From positions 1,233,864 through 1,297,863 of the forward strand of contig NZ_QVQV01000001.1 in NCBI RefSeq assembly GCF_003429005.1: a stretch of 64,000 bases of DNA. The letters run 5' to 3'. This document shows, piece after piece, positions 9,116-20,066 of the stretch; within the stretch, counting starts at the first letter, position 1; each line of letters starts with the position of its first letter. The DNA is from Paraburkholderia sp. DHOC27 (GTDB lineage Bacteria; Pseudomonadota; Gammaproteobacteria; Burkholderiales; Burkholderiaceae). The notes under the pieces were generated by a model that saw nothing but the letters and a program-made list of their open reading frames with translations, was not told the origin of the DNA and did no database searches. The position numbers were made by a program, and so were the translations under genes.

Positions 9116-10504
9116 ATGATGACGCTTCGCAGATTGCCAGGGGTTGGCGCGCTCTGTTTCGCGCTTGCTGTCATGCCGTACTCGCATGCGCAGACAGCGG
9201 CGGCATCACCCGAAGAAGCACGCGCTATCGCGAAGGATGCGTTCATCTACGCGTATCCCATGCTGTTCAACTACAAGACCATGTATGAGCAGGCCGTCGA
9301 TCCCAACAGCGTGCGTTACGTGGGTGGCTTCGGCAAGCTGCGTAATTACTCGCAGCCGTTTGGGCCCGAGAACAAGGACATCGTCACGCCCAACAACGAC
9401 ACGCCTTATTCATGGGGCTGGCTCGACCTGAGGCGCGAACCCTGGGTGCTCTCTGTTCCCGTGGTCCCCAGGCAGCGTTATTTCGTGTTCCAGTGCGTCG
9501 ACCTCTTCACGTACAACTTCGCCTACGTCGGCTCGCGGACCACCGGCAACGAAGGCGGACACTATCTGTTCGTGGGCCCCCACTGGCACGGCGAAACGCC
9601 AAAGGGTATCGACAAGGTGTTCCGCTCGGAGACCGAACTCATCCTGACCCTGGGACGTACCGCGTTGAACGGGCCCAGTGACGTCAAGGACGTGCAGGCC
9701 ATCCAGAAGCAGTACCACCTTGCGCCACTGTCAGCGTTCGAGCACACGCAGGCGCCGCCGCCGGTGCCGAAGATCGACTTCCCGAAGTGGGATGCAACGA
9801 AGGCGACGTCGATCGACTTCATCGTCTACCTGAATTTCCTGCTGCAGTTCGCGCAGCCAACGGCGCCCTCCGAAGCCGACTTGATGCAGCGCTTCGCGAA
9901 GATCGGCATTGCGCCCGGCAAACCGTTCGACCCGTCAGCGCTGCCGCCCGAGATGCGGCAGGCCATCGAGGCAGGCGTCGCGGACGGCAAAGCCGCGCTT
10001 GCCGATACACAGAAGCACACGACGAGTTCCTATGATCTGTTTGGAACCCGCGAAAATCTGCATGACGACTACATGAAACGCGCGGTCGCGGCTGCGATGG
10101 GCATCTACGGCAATACGAAAGAAGAAGCGGTGTACGTCGGCACGCGTCTCAACGCGGACCACGCACAGTTGTTGGGTTCTCAACCTTATGTCATTCACTT
10201 CGACAAGCAGGACCTGCCGCCCGCGAAGTTTTTCTGGTCCATGACCATGTACAACCTGCCCGCACGGCAGTTGGTGGCGAATCCCATCAATCGCTACTCC
10301 ATTGGTGACCGAACCAAAGGACTCCAATACAACGCCGATGGCTCGCTCGACATCTATGTCCAGCATCAACCGCCGGCCGCAGACAAGGAGTCGAACTGGC
10401 TGCCCGCACCGGAGGGGCCGTATAACGTGATTGCGCGGATATATGGTCCTGGCCCGTCGGTGTTCGATGGCGCATGGAAATTTCCGGTGCCACAAAAGCA
10501 ATGA
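9116..10504 (+). CDS. Exported DUF1254/DUF1214 domain protein, full length
   Basis: A 462-residue paralogue of the divergent gene at 7902-8930. ATG 9116 (ATG-ATG) follows AAGGGA and gives the signal peptide MMTLRRLPGVGALCFALAV ending near SHAQ. The N-terminal DUF1254 begins AKDAFIYAYPMLFNYKTMY and includes VTPNNDTPYSWGWLDLR. The C-terminal DUF1214 includes FWSMTMYNLPARQLVANP, NRYSIGDRTKGL and GAWKFPVP. Proteins with this two-domain layout are periplasmic and of unestablished activity. The presence of two divergent copies suggests related, possibly alternately used, functions. Confidence 0.9.
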   Translation: MMTLRRLPGVGALCFALAVMPYSHAQTAAASPEEARAIAKDAFIYAYPMLFNYKTMYEQAVDPNSVRYVGGFGKLRNYSQPFGPENKDIVTPNNDTPYSWGWLDLRREPWVLSVPVVPRQRYFVFQCVDLFTYNFAYVGSRTTGNEGGHYLFVGPHWHGETPKGIDKVFRSETELILTLGRTALNGPSDVKDVQAIQKQYHLAPLSAFEHTQAPPPVPKIDFPKWDATKATSIDFIVYLNFLLQFAQPTAPSEADLMQRFAKIGIAPGKPFDPSALPPEMRQAIEAGVADGKAALADTQKHTTSSYDLFGTRENLHDDYMKRAVAAAMGIYGNTKEEAVYVGTRLNADHAQLLGSQPYVIHFDKQDLPPAKFFWSMTMYNLPARQLVANPINRYSIGDRTKGLQYNADGSLDIYVQHQPPAADKESNWLPAPEGPYNVIARIYGPGPSVFDGAWKFPVPQKQ

Positions 10505-10599
10505 GCCAGCATGTTTGCTGACCAAAGCAACGCGCTCGAGATGACAGTTGAATGACCCCCGTAAGGTGCTGCATCGTGATGCGTTGCCGAGGCATTGCA

Positions 10600-10779
10600 C
10601 TACGCTCTGTCCAGCAGACTCAGCACGCGTGATACGGATCGCACTGTGAGAACGAGCAACGCAGCGGCCGGACTGTAGTCGACGTTGTGCATCACGTCGA
10701 CCACACAGAAAAGGGTGAGCGCGATGAGCGGGTGGTAAATCGCTCGGTGGATCAGGCGTTTCATCGGTGTCTGTCTCAT
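10600..10779 (-). CDS. Possible small membrane protein (hypothetical)
   Basis: A 59-residue frame starting MRQTPMKRLIHRAIYHPL, with one hydrophobic stretch (LIALTLFCVVDVM) and a second weaker one (AAALLVLTV). The start could instead be the internal ATG at 10764 or an upstream start at 10845. No strong ribosome site is visible and no family is recognised. It lies alone in the interval 10505-10974 between two genes; the rest of that interval shows no other convincing frame. Low confidence. Confidence 0.3.
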   Translation of the reverse strand: MRQTPMKRLIHRAIYHPLIALTLFCVVDVMHNVDYSPAAALLVLTVRSVSRVLSLLDRA

Positions 10780-10974
10780 GCCAGTTCGGTTGCTCGGGCG
10801 GCGTAATCGCGCTGCTTGAACCGATCTAGCAAGTCTTCGGGTCACCTCGTCGTGGCAGGGTCTCCAGAAAAATTAGCCGGTCCTCATGGGCGTATACCAC
10901 GTGAGGCGCCGATTTATTGCATACGTGTGCGAGATTGCGCGAACGCCCGCGCGCCGCGCTGAACCCCGCATTCC

Positions 10975-11892
10975 TCAGACGTCTTCAGCCACCATTTGCG
11001 CCTCGCGCGCATATTGTGAAGGCGGCTGCCCGACGTGCCGTGTAAAGGCGACGCTGAAGGTGCTGGCGGAGCTGTAGCCCACGCGCTGCGCCACCTCGGC
11101 GACGCGGCCTTCGTTCCGGCGCAACAGGTTCTTGGCGAGGGCCATGCGCCAGGTCAGCAGATATTCCATGGGCGCCACACCCACCGCGCGGTTGAAGCGC
11201 TCGAAAAACGTCGAGCGTGACAAGGCGGCTTCCTTCGCCAGATCGGCAACGGTCCACGCACGCGTCGGATGTGCGTGCATGCCGCGAATCGCCGCTGCGA
11301 GGCGCGCGTCGGTTAGCCCACGCACCAGCCCCGGCGACGCATCCGTCTCCACGTTCGAACGCAGCGCCTCGATCAGCAGCACTTCCAGCAGACGTGACAG
11401 CACCACCTCGCGCGCGGGCCGTTGCTCGCGCGACTCGTCCCGCACCAGTTGCACGAGCGTGGCCAGCCGCTGCTCGCCGCGCACCCGCACGAGCCGCGGC
11501 AACAACGAGACCAGCAGGGAGGCGTCGGGTGAAGCGAAGCTGCAATGACCGGCCAGCATGCGCACGTCGACCGGGTTGCCCGGGTGGCCCAGGCAGAATT
11601 CGTTGTTGCCGAGCGCAATGGGCGCCGCGGACTGCTCGCCCGACGGTGGCGGCACGAGGCTGGACATGGTCACGCCGTGAAACGCGGGCATCAGCACGAA
11701 ATCGCCGGAGACGAGTTCCATTGGCTCGTCTCCGTCAATGGCAAGGTGACAGCCGCCTTCGAGAACGGCGCAGTAGAACGGCTCGCACACATCCGGGCTG
11801 CGGATGCGCCACGGGCCGGCGCCGAGAATCAGCTTGGAGAACCGCGCGGCCGGCTGCAGCAGCATGACGACTTCGGCCAGGGGATCGGTCAT
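10975..11892 (-). CDS. AraC-family transcriptional regulator with cupin sensor domain
   Basis: A 305-residue regulator. Residues 1-180 match the cupin-type AraC N-terminus (cupin_6), with GPWRIRSPDVCEPFYCAVLEGG and GDFVLMPAFHG. The C-terminus carries two helix-turn-helix units: VADLAKEAALSRSTFFERFN and VAEVAQRVGYSSASTFSVAF, followed by GQPPSQY. It is transcribed divergently from the SDR gene at 11994 across about 100 bp, the usual arrangement for this family, in which the regulator controls the neighbouring short-chain dehydrogenase. The effector is unknown. Confidence 0.93.
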   Translation of the reverse strand: MTDPLAEVVMLLQPAARFSKLILGAGPWRIRSPDVCEPFYCAVLEGGCHLAIDGDEPMELVSGDFVLMPAFHGVTMSSLVPPPSGEQSAAPIALGNNEFCLGHPGNPVDVRMLAGHCSFASPDASLLVSLLPRLVRVRGEQRLATLVQLVRDESREQRPAREVVLSRLLEVLLIEALRSNVETDASPGLVRGLTDARLAAAIRGMHAHPTRAWTVADLAKEAALSRSTFFERFNRAVGVAPMEYLLTWRMALAKNLLRRNEGRVAEVAQRVGYSSASTFSVAFTRHVGQPPSQYAREAQMVAEDV

Positions 11893-11993
11893 CGCCGGAC
11901 TCCTGCAAATGAAATTCGGATCATTGATTGTAGCGAGTGCGGCTGTAGCGGTCTATCGTAGGGGCATACCTCAACCTTCACCAAGGAGTCCCC

Positions 11994-12743
11994 ATGAAAA
12001 CCGTACTGATCACCGGCTGCTCGTCCGGCTTTGGCCTCGAGATCGCCCGTTACTTCCTCGCGCGTGACTGGCAGGTCATTGCCACGATGCGCACGCCGCG
12101 CGCCGACGTGTTGCCGCAGTCCGAGCGTCTGCGTGTACTGGCGCTCGACGTCACGGACGAGGCCAGCATCCGCAACGCAGTGGAAGCCGCCGGGCCGATC
12201 GACGTGCTCGTCAACAACGCGGGCTTTGGCGCGGCAGCGCCGGTGGAAGCCGCGCCGCTCGCGACGGTGCGCGGTCTGTTCGAGACTAACACCTTCGGCA
12301 CGATCGCGTTGACCCAGGCGGTGCTGCCGCAGTTCCGCCAGCGCAGGGCGGGGGTGGTCGTGAACGTGACGTCGAGCGTGACCTTCAAGCCGCTGCCGTT
12401 GCTCGCCGCGTATCGCGCGAGCAAGGCCGCCGTCAACGCGTTTAGCGAATCGCTGGCGCAGGAAATGGAGCCGTTCGGCGTGCGCGTGCGCATCGTGTTG
12501 CCGGGCCGCGCACCCGACACCCGCTTTGGCGAGAACGCACGGGCCCACATGCTTGGATTCGATCACGAGGCTTACGCGGAACTCGCCGCCAAAGTGATGG
12601 CGGGCGTGCAGGATACCTCGTCGCCCACCACGCAGTCTGAAGACGTGGCCGAGGCCGTATGGCGCGCCGCCACCGACCCGGCGTCGCCCTTGCGCATTCC
12701 GGCTGGCGCCGACGCCGTGGCGTGGGCCGCCGAGGCGCGATAA
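11994..12743 (+). CDS. Short-chain dehydrogenase/reductase
   Basis: A 249-residue SDR. The dinucleotide motif TGCSSGFG is at residues 8-15. NNAG follows VLV, then the catalytic serine in VNVTSSV, and YRASK provides Tyr and Lys. An AAGGAG ribosome site is placed correctly before ATG 11994. It is divergent from the AraC regulator at 10975-11892, which probably controls it. The classical motif set is intact, unlike the SDR at 16152. The substrate is not evident; the family in this setting oxidises or reduces varied alcohols and ketones. Confidence 0.92.
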   Translation: MKTVLITGCSSGFGLEIARYFLARDWQVIATMRTPRADVLPQSERLRVLALDVTDEASIRNAVEAAGPIDVLVNNAGFGAAAPVEAAPLATVRGLFETNTFGTIALTQAVLPQFRQRRAGVVVNVTSSVTFKPLPLLAAYRASKAAVNAFSESLAQEMEPFGVRVRIVLPGRAPDTRFGENARAHMLGFDHEAYAELAAKVMAGVQDTSSPTTQSEDVAEAVWRAATDPASPLRIPAGADAVAWAAEAR

Positions 12744-12798
12744 CGGTTGGGTAAAGACGGTTGCCTAAAGACGGTTGGCTAAAGACAGTGAGCCAAAG
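12743..12798 (+). repeat. Four 14-bp tandem repeats directly after an SDR stop codon
   Basis: Four consecutive 14-bp units read ACGGTTGGGTAAAG, ACGGTTGCCTAAAG, ACGGTTGGCTAAAG and ACAGTGAGCCAAAG. The array starts on the last base of the TAA stop of the SDR gene. The first three units are nearly identical; the fourth is diverged. Function unknown. The placement mirrors the 13-bp array at 4937-4988. Confidence 0.8.
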
Positions 12799-12994
12799 AG
12801 GACCGGCCAAGGATCCGCTAAAGGCTCGCCGAAATTAGTCAAAAGCGCGCGCCGCTCCGATCGAACGCTCAGGCAGTTTGATTCTGTCTGGGCGTTCGCA
12901 ACGCCACAGGGTACGATACCGGTGAGTTTGCAGGCCCCGACAAACCCACCCGCGCTGCACGGCGCGAGACCGATACCCCAGGCGCCTTCCCGCG

Positions 12995-15040
12995 ATGAAT
13001 TTCCCCTCACTGCGTGACTGGATTTTTTCGCTGAAGACCTTCTTCGCGGGCATGCTCGCGCTTTACATCGCCTTTTACTTCTCGTTGCCCAGACCGTACT
13101 GGGCGCTGGCATCGGTCTATATCGTCTCGAACCCGTTCGTCGGCGCGACGCGCTCGAAAGCGCTGTATCGCGTGTTCGGCACGGTGCTCGGCGCGCTCGC
13201 ATCCATTGCGCTCGTGCCGCCGTTCGCGGAGACGCCGTATCTGTTGAGCGCGTTGATCGCGCTGTGGACCGCCGTGTTCGTCTACATTTCCATCTCGACG
13301 CGGGCCGCGCGCAGTTATGTGTTTCTGCTCGCGAGCTATTCGCTGTCCGTCATCGCCTTGCCCGCGTTGTCGAATCCGCTCAGCATCTTCGACGTGGCCG
13401 TGGCACGCACCGAGGAAATCACGCTGGGCATCGTCTGCGCGAGTATTGTCGGCAGCACGCTGTTACCCAATCGTCTCGCGCCGACCTTGATCGAACGGAC
13501 CGACTCCTGGTTTCGCGACGCCGCGCTCTACGTGCAGGAGTCGCTCGCGGGACACGTCGCCGGTGCGCTCGTTTCCGGCAGCCGGCAGAAGATGGCAGCG
13601 AGTCTGCGCGGCTTCGAATTCCTCTTGAGCCAGTTGGCCTACGATCACGTCAGCCCCGCCATTCTCGCGCGCAGCAAGGAACTGCAGGGTCGCATGCAAC
13701 TGATCATGCCCATCACCGCGGCGCTCGCCGACGTGCTCGCCGCCGCGCAGAAATCGGGCTCGGGGTTTCCCGCTGGCTTCAACGAACTGCTGCACGATAT
13801 TGGCCGCTGGCTCGACGCGCCGCTCAGTGAGGACCCCGAACGCACGGCACCGCAGCTGCGAACCCGTCTCACGCAACTGGACCCGGCGCATCACCAGTTG
13901 ACGACATGGCAGACGGCATTGCTGTCCAGTGCGCTCTGGCGTTTGCGGCAGGTGGTCGATCTGTGGGTCGATTGCCGGACCTTACGTCTGAACGTGGTGG
14001 AAGGCAGGACGCAGTGGCGGCCGCGCTTTCGTCATTGGCGCCTCGGCGCGCAGCAGGCCTTTCTCGACAGAGGGCTTGCGTTGTTCTCCGCCAGTTCGGC
14101 GGGGCTGGTGATTTTCGTTTCGTCGTGTATCTGGATCGCTTCGGGATGGCAGGACGGTGCGGCAGCGGTGTCGTTGGGCGCGATCGGCGTCTGCTTCTTT
14201 GCTGCACTGGATGAGCCCGTGCCCATGATGATGACGTTCCTGAAGTGCACGGCAATGGGCATACTTATTTCGGGGTTCTATCTATTCGTGGTGTTGCCGA
14301 GCGGCCAGGACTTCGAGATTCTCGTGGTGTTCTTCGCGTTCCTGTTCATTCCGCTTGGTCTCTTGATGCCACGCCCGAAAGTGTCCTTGATCTCGACGCT
14401 CATCGCCTTGCTGGCCGCAACGTTCGTCGGCATCAACGACGTCTACGACGCCAATATTTTGAACTTCCTGAATGCGAATCTGGCCGGTCTCGCTGGCGTG
14501 CTGTTCGCCTCGGTGATGACCGGGGTGATCCGTCCGTTCGGCACGGACGCGGCGACTTCGCGGCTGTTGCGTTTCAACTGGCGCGATGTGGTGCTGAGCG
14601 GCACCGATCTGGCAATCGACCAGCAGCGCGATCTGAACGCACGCATGCTCGACCGGCTCATACAACTGATCCCGCGCGTGGCGCCGAGCGACGATCGCCA
14701 GCATCCTTCCACGGAAAGCCTGCGCGACATGCGGATCGCGCTCAATTCGCTCGACCTGCACCGGCTCGCGGGCAAGTTCTCCGGCGAGTTGCCGGTCTTG
14801 CTGGACAGCGTGCTCGATGAAGTGCGCCTGCACTATGAGCGCTGCCTCGCAGCGGGCGCGCGTCAGCCCGTAGCGCCGACGCTGGCGGTCGCCGTCGATG
14901 CCGCCGTTGCGCGGATCATGGCGGATTGCGCGGCCGATCCCGGCGCACCCGGCTACCGACGCCGCCAGGGCGCGCTGCATGCACTGGTTGGATTGCGCCT
15001 GTCGTTGTTTCCGGGCGCGGCGCCCGGCGAGCTTGCGTAA
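12995..15040 (+). CDS. FUSC-family inner-membrane transporter (aromatic acid exporter-like)
   Basis: A 681-residue membrane protein with the FUSC/AaeB layout: an N-terminal block of about six helices (residues 10-165, with LPRPYWALASVYIVSNPFVGATRSKALYR split across helices), a soluble segment of about 200 residues, a second helical block (about 360-520, VIFVSSCIWIASGW onward) and a C-terminal soluble tail. The motif RPYWA...TRSKALYRVFGTVLGA is characteristic of the family. Relatives export p-hydroxybenzoate and other aromatic acids. The usual small DUF1656 protein and adaptor genes are absent here, so it may act alone or with partners encoded elsewhere. Confidence 0.9.
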   Translation: MNFPSLRDWIFSLKTFFAGMLALYIAFYFSLPRPYWALASVYIVSNPFVGATRSKALYRVFGTVLGALASIALVPPFAETPYLLSALIALWTAVFVYISISTRAARSYVFLLASYSLSVIALPALSNPLSIFDVAVARTEEITLGIVCASIVGSTLLPNRLAPTLIERTDSWFRDAALYVQESLAGHVAGALVSGSRQKMAASLRGFEFLLSQLAYDHVSPAILARSKELQGRMQLIMPITAALADVLAAAQKSGSGFPAGFNELLHDIGRWLDAPLSEDPERTAPQLRTRLTQLDPAHHQLTTWQTALLSSALWRLRQVVDLWVDCRTLRLNVVEGRTQWRPRFRHWRLGAQQAFLDRGLALFSASSAGLVIFVSSCIWIASGWQDGAAAVSLGAIGVCFFAALDEPVPMMMTFLKCTAMGILISGFYLFVVLPSGQDFEILVVFFAFLFIPLGLLMPRPKVSLISTLIALLAATFVGINDVYDANILNFLNANLAGLAGVLFASVMTGVIRPFGTDAATSRLLRFNWRDVVLSGTDLAIDQQRDLNARMLDRLIQLIPRVAPSDDRQHPSTESLRDMRIALNSLDLHRLAGKFSGELPVLLDSVLDEVRLHYERCLAAGARQPVAPTLAVAVDAAVARIMADCAADPGAPGYRRRQGALHALVGLRLSLFPGAAPGELA

Positions 15041-15074
15041 CCGCGCACGTGGAGTTATCAAATTGCGCCAGCAA

Positions 15075-16001
15075 TCATGCCTGCTGATCCGCGCTGGCAA
15101 CCTCGTCATGCAGCCATGTGCGAAACGCGGCGAGTCGAGGTAGGTCTGCGCACTCTTTGCGATACACGATGTAATAGGCCAGCTCGGAGGGCAGGGTGAT
15201 CTTCGGAAACAGCCGGATCAATCGCCCGGATGCCAGATCGTCGCGAGCGAGCACGCTACGCGCCAGCGCCACCCCGTGACCGTCGATAGCGGCTTGCAGA
15301 ACCGCCGCAGAGTTATTGATCTTCAGACTGGTTCGGGTAGCGGCGAGCTTCGTGCCGGCGTTTTTCAGCCAGGCGCTCCATGTCACGAAGCCGGCCTGAC
15401 GATCCACGGAGAGATCGTCGATCAAGGTGAGCCCGCGTAGATCTTCGGGTTTGCGTAATCCCGCATGACGTTCGAGGAACGCGGGCGAGCAGACCGGAAA
15501 CACTTCCTCGTCCATCAGCTTCTCCGCTTCCAGCCCGGCCCAATGCCCGGCGCCATAACGCACGCCGATGTCGATGCCCTGGGTGGCGAAGTCCATCAGC
15601 TTGAGACTCGTGTCGAGGCGCACGTCGGTCTCCGGCCAAGCGCTCTGAAAGCGGTCGAGGCGTGGCAGCAGCCACTTTGCCGCGAACGCGGGGCTCACCG
15701 TGACGTTCAGTATGCCCACCGTCGATCCCTCCTTGAGCCGCGCGAAGCCGAGGCTCAGCCGATCGAAGCCGTCACGGATGTCGGGTAGCGCTCGCAGGGA
15801 AACGTCCGTGGGGATCAGACGGGCGCGTCCGCCGCTGCCTCGATGAAACAGCGCCACACCCAGCCATTCCTCCAGACTGCGCACCAGTTGACCGACCGCC
15901 GCCGGCGTGACGTTGAGTTCGGCCGCCGCTGCGGAGAAGCTCTGGTGGCGCGCACTCGCCTCGAAGGCGCGCAGTGCATTGAGAAAACTCGGTGCGGTCA
16001 T
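15075..16001 (-). CDS. LysR-family regulator, GcvA-like
   Basis: A 308-residue LysR regulator. The N-terminal winged helix reads FLNALRAFEASARHQSFS then AAAAELNVTPAAVGQLVRSL, typical of the GcvA-like subgroup. The effector domain includes VSPAFAAKWLLPRLDRFQ and DIGVRYGAG. It is divergent from the SDR gene at 16152 with a 150-bp spacer and is the likely regulator of that gene. Confidence 0.93.
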   Translation of the reverse strand: MTAPSFLNALRAFEASARHQSFSAAAAELNVTPAAVGQLVRSLEEWLGVALFHRGSGGRARLIPTDVSLRALPDIRDGFDRLSLGFARLKEGSTVGILNVTVSPAFAAKWLLPRLDRFQSAWPETDVRLDTSLKLMDFATQGIDIGVRYGAGHWAGLEAEKLMDEEVFPVCSPAFLERHAGLRKPEDLRGLTLIDDLSVDRQAGFVTWSAWLKNAGTKLAATRTSLKINNSAAVLQAAIDGHGVALARSVLARDDLASGRLIRLFPKITLPSELAYYIVYRKECADLPRLAAFRTWLHDEVASADQQA

Positions 16002-16151
16002 GGTGGCAAAGTTTTTCTTTCAGGTACGCACAGAATATCTCATTTGCGAAAGCAGGCGTGCAATCCAACAATGAAGTCTGAAAAAAGCAGAAAACGAGGC
16101 AAGCGGATTGCGTCAATTCTGCTCTGACCAATCATTCAAAGGAGTAGCAAA

Positions 16152-16928
16152 ATGCATAGTTTTTCTTCCAAAGTCGCCATCGTGACGGGTGGCGGTTCGG
16201 GCATCGGCAAGGAAGTCGCTATGCGCCTCGTGCGGGCGGGCGCCAGTGTCGTGATTGGCGGCCGTGACGAGGCGAAGCTGAAACTGGCCGCTGCGGAGAT
16301 CGACGCGACGGGTGCCAGGGTTCGTATCCACGCGGGCGACATTGCCTTGCCGGCAACGGCGGCCGCCCTCGTGGACGTCGCGACGCAGGCGTTCGGTGGC
16401 GTCGACATTCTGATCAACAACGCGGGCGTGTTCCGGCCCAAGGAATTCCTCGCGGTCACCGAAGCCGAATACGACTGGTTCCTCGACACCATCCTCAAGG
16501 GCAAGTTTTTCATGGCGCAGGCCGCAGCCCGTGCCATGCAGCAACGCGGCGGCGGCGCCATCGTCCAGACTGGCTCGCTGTGGGCCCTGCAGGCCATTGG
16601 CGCGACGCCGTCCTCGGCTTATTCGGCGGCCAACGCAGGCGTACATGCGCTCACGCGCAACCTCGCCATCGAACTGGCCTCCGCCAATATCCGCATCAAC
16701 ACGGTCGCGCCAGGCGTGGTGGAGACGCCGGTCTACAACACGTTCATGACGGACGATCAGGTCCGGCAAACGCTGCCGTCGTTCAACGCGTTTCATCCGC
16801 TCGGACGCAACGGCCAGCCGGCGGACGTCGCCGAAGCCATCCTGTTTCTGGCATCGCCGAGCGCTGCGTGGATCACGGGGACGGTATTGCCTGTCGACGG
16901 TGGTGTGATGGCCGGCCGCCAGGCCTGA
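16152..16928 (+). CDS. Short-chain dehydrogenase/reductase lacking the catalytic lysine
   Basis: A 258-residue classical SDR by fold: the motif TGGGSGIG near residue 12, INNAG, the catalytic serine S142 in QTGS, and Y157. The active-site motif reads YSAAN, so the lysine expected at 161 is asparagine (codon AAC; AAG would restore lysine). The C-terminus PVDGGVMAG is normal. An AGGAG ribosome site precedes ATG 16152. Lysine normally lowers the tyrosine pKa and binds the nicotinamide ribose, so oxidoreductase activity may be reduced or altered. It is divergent from the GcvA-like LysR gene. The rest of the frame is intact, so it does not look like a decayed gene. Confidence 0.9.
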   Translation: MHSFSSKVAIVTGGGSGIGKEVAMRLVRAGASVVIGGRDEAKLKLAAAEIDATGARVRIHAGDIALPATAAALVDVATQAFGGVDILINNAGVFRPKEFLAVTEAEYDWFLDTILKGKFFMAQAAARAMQQRGGGAIVQTGSLWALQAIGATPSSAYSAANAGVHALTRNLAIELASANIRINTVAPGVVETPVYNTFMTDDQVRQTLPSFNAFHPLGRNGQPADVAEAILFLASPSAAWITGTVLPVDGGVMAGRQA

Positions 16929-17156
16929 GGTGCTAACGCTGGCGTGAGGCAGTCGGCGAGCTTTACCTGCTGCATGCCTCACAGGTGCCAGACAACTCGG
17001 GGCGCTCCACGCATTCCGTTGCGCGTTGGATACGGCGGCTAATTTGGCATGTTGAACGCGGCTTTTTTATGGCGTACGGTATCCCTAGACCATCCGAATG
17101 CGGCATGCGCAGGAGATGGCAAATCACGCAACGGTGATATTGACGGGGAGCCGGCC

Positions 17157-17378
17157 ATGAAGATGTCCCACAGACTAGAAAGCGCGAACACCGCGGGCCC
17201 GCTCTGGGGGCTCCTCTTCGGCGTGTTCATGGCGGCGATTGGCATGGGCCTCTGGTTCCATGCCGCCTCGACGGTCGAGGCCGGGCAGCAGGACGAGTCG
17301 CTGGCCGTGGCGGCCCTCGTCATTGGTCTGTTTTTAGCGGTCTACGCAGGGCGCGAACTGCTTCAGAAGCGCCGCTAG
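17157..17378 (+). CDS. Small two-helix membrane protein (hypothetical)
   Basis: A 73-residue protein starting MKMSHRLESANTAGPLWG, with a GGGGAG ribosome site before ATG 17157. Two hydrophobic stretches are visible: LLFGVFMAAIGMGLWF and VAALVIGLFLAVYAG, separated by an acidic loop (EAGQQDES); it ends in the basic tail RELLQKRR. This is the topology of a small hairpin inner-membrane protein. The frame extends upstream to 17049 but has no good start there. No family recognised. Confidence 0.6.
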   Translation: MKMSHRLESANTAGPLWGLLFGVFMAAIGMGLWFHAASTVEAGQQDESLAVAALVIGLFLAVYAGRELLQKRR

Positions 17379-17432
17379 GCCCATCTCTTCTGGCGCCGGC
17401 AAGCAAGGCGTCGAACGCTATGGCGGGCCTTG

Positions 17433-17873
17433 TCAGGCCCCGCCCTTGTACGCCGGCAGAAACTGCGCGAGGCGAGTGCCCATTTCCGTGCCCAGTGCCT
17501 GCAAGGCACTGAACGGCCGGATCATCACTTCAAATTCGACAATACGGCCCGCTTCGTCGAAGCGGATCATGTCGATTCCCTTGAGCTGCTTGTCCTGCAC
17601 CGTGGCGCTGAATTCCAGCACTACGTTCAGCCCATCGTCACTGCCGAATTCACGATGATAGGTGAAATCCTGGAAGATCGTTACGACCGTCCGCAGGATC
17701 ATCAGCAAGGCAGGGGCGGGCGCATAGGGCTTGAATGCCATAGGCGAACGGAACACCGCATCTGGGTGAACGATGGCGTCCAGTGTGCTGAGGTCGCCGC
17801 TCGCGACCATCTTGTGCCACTTCTCGAGCGACGCCGCGACGGCGGGTTGTAGATTGAGTGAGGACTGGTCCAT
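17433..17873 (-). CDS. NTF2-like (SnoaL-type) protein
   Basis: A 146-residue protein with the cone-shaped NTF2 fold signature: helix KWHKMVASGDLSTLDAIVHP, then the strand region AVFRSPMAFKPY and a C-terminal VLEFSATVQDKQLKGIDMI. Members are small ligand-binding proteins or isomerases. It lies 45 bases downstream of the FadH-like reductase on the same strand, so the two are probably one transcript under the PadR repressor. A role on the same substrate is an inference from position. Confidence 0.82.
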   Translation of the reverse strand: MDQSSLNLQPAVAASLEKWHKMVASGDLSTLDAIVHPDAVFRSPMAFKPYAPAPALLMILRTVVTIFQDFTYHREFGSDDGLNVVLEFSATVQDKQLKGIDMIRFDEAGRIVEFEVMIRPFSALQALGTEMGTRLAQFLPAYKGGA

Positions 17874-17918
17874 GAAAACTCCGCTTTCAACGCAAGGAAA
17901 TTCAACGCAAAGAAATGG

Positions 17919-19998
<2,080 letters not shown>

Positions 19999-20066
19999 CG
20001 GGCAAGGGGTTGTATGCTTTTAGAGGAAATCCTTTATCGCGCGCTCAATCTTTTCGTTCCTGTCAC

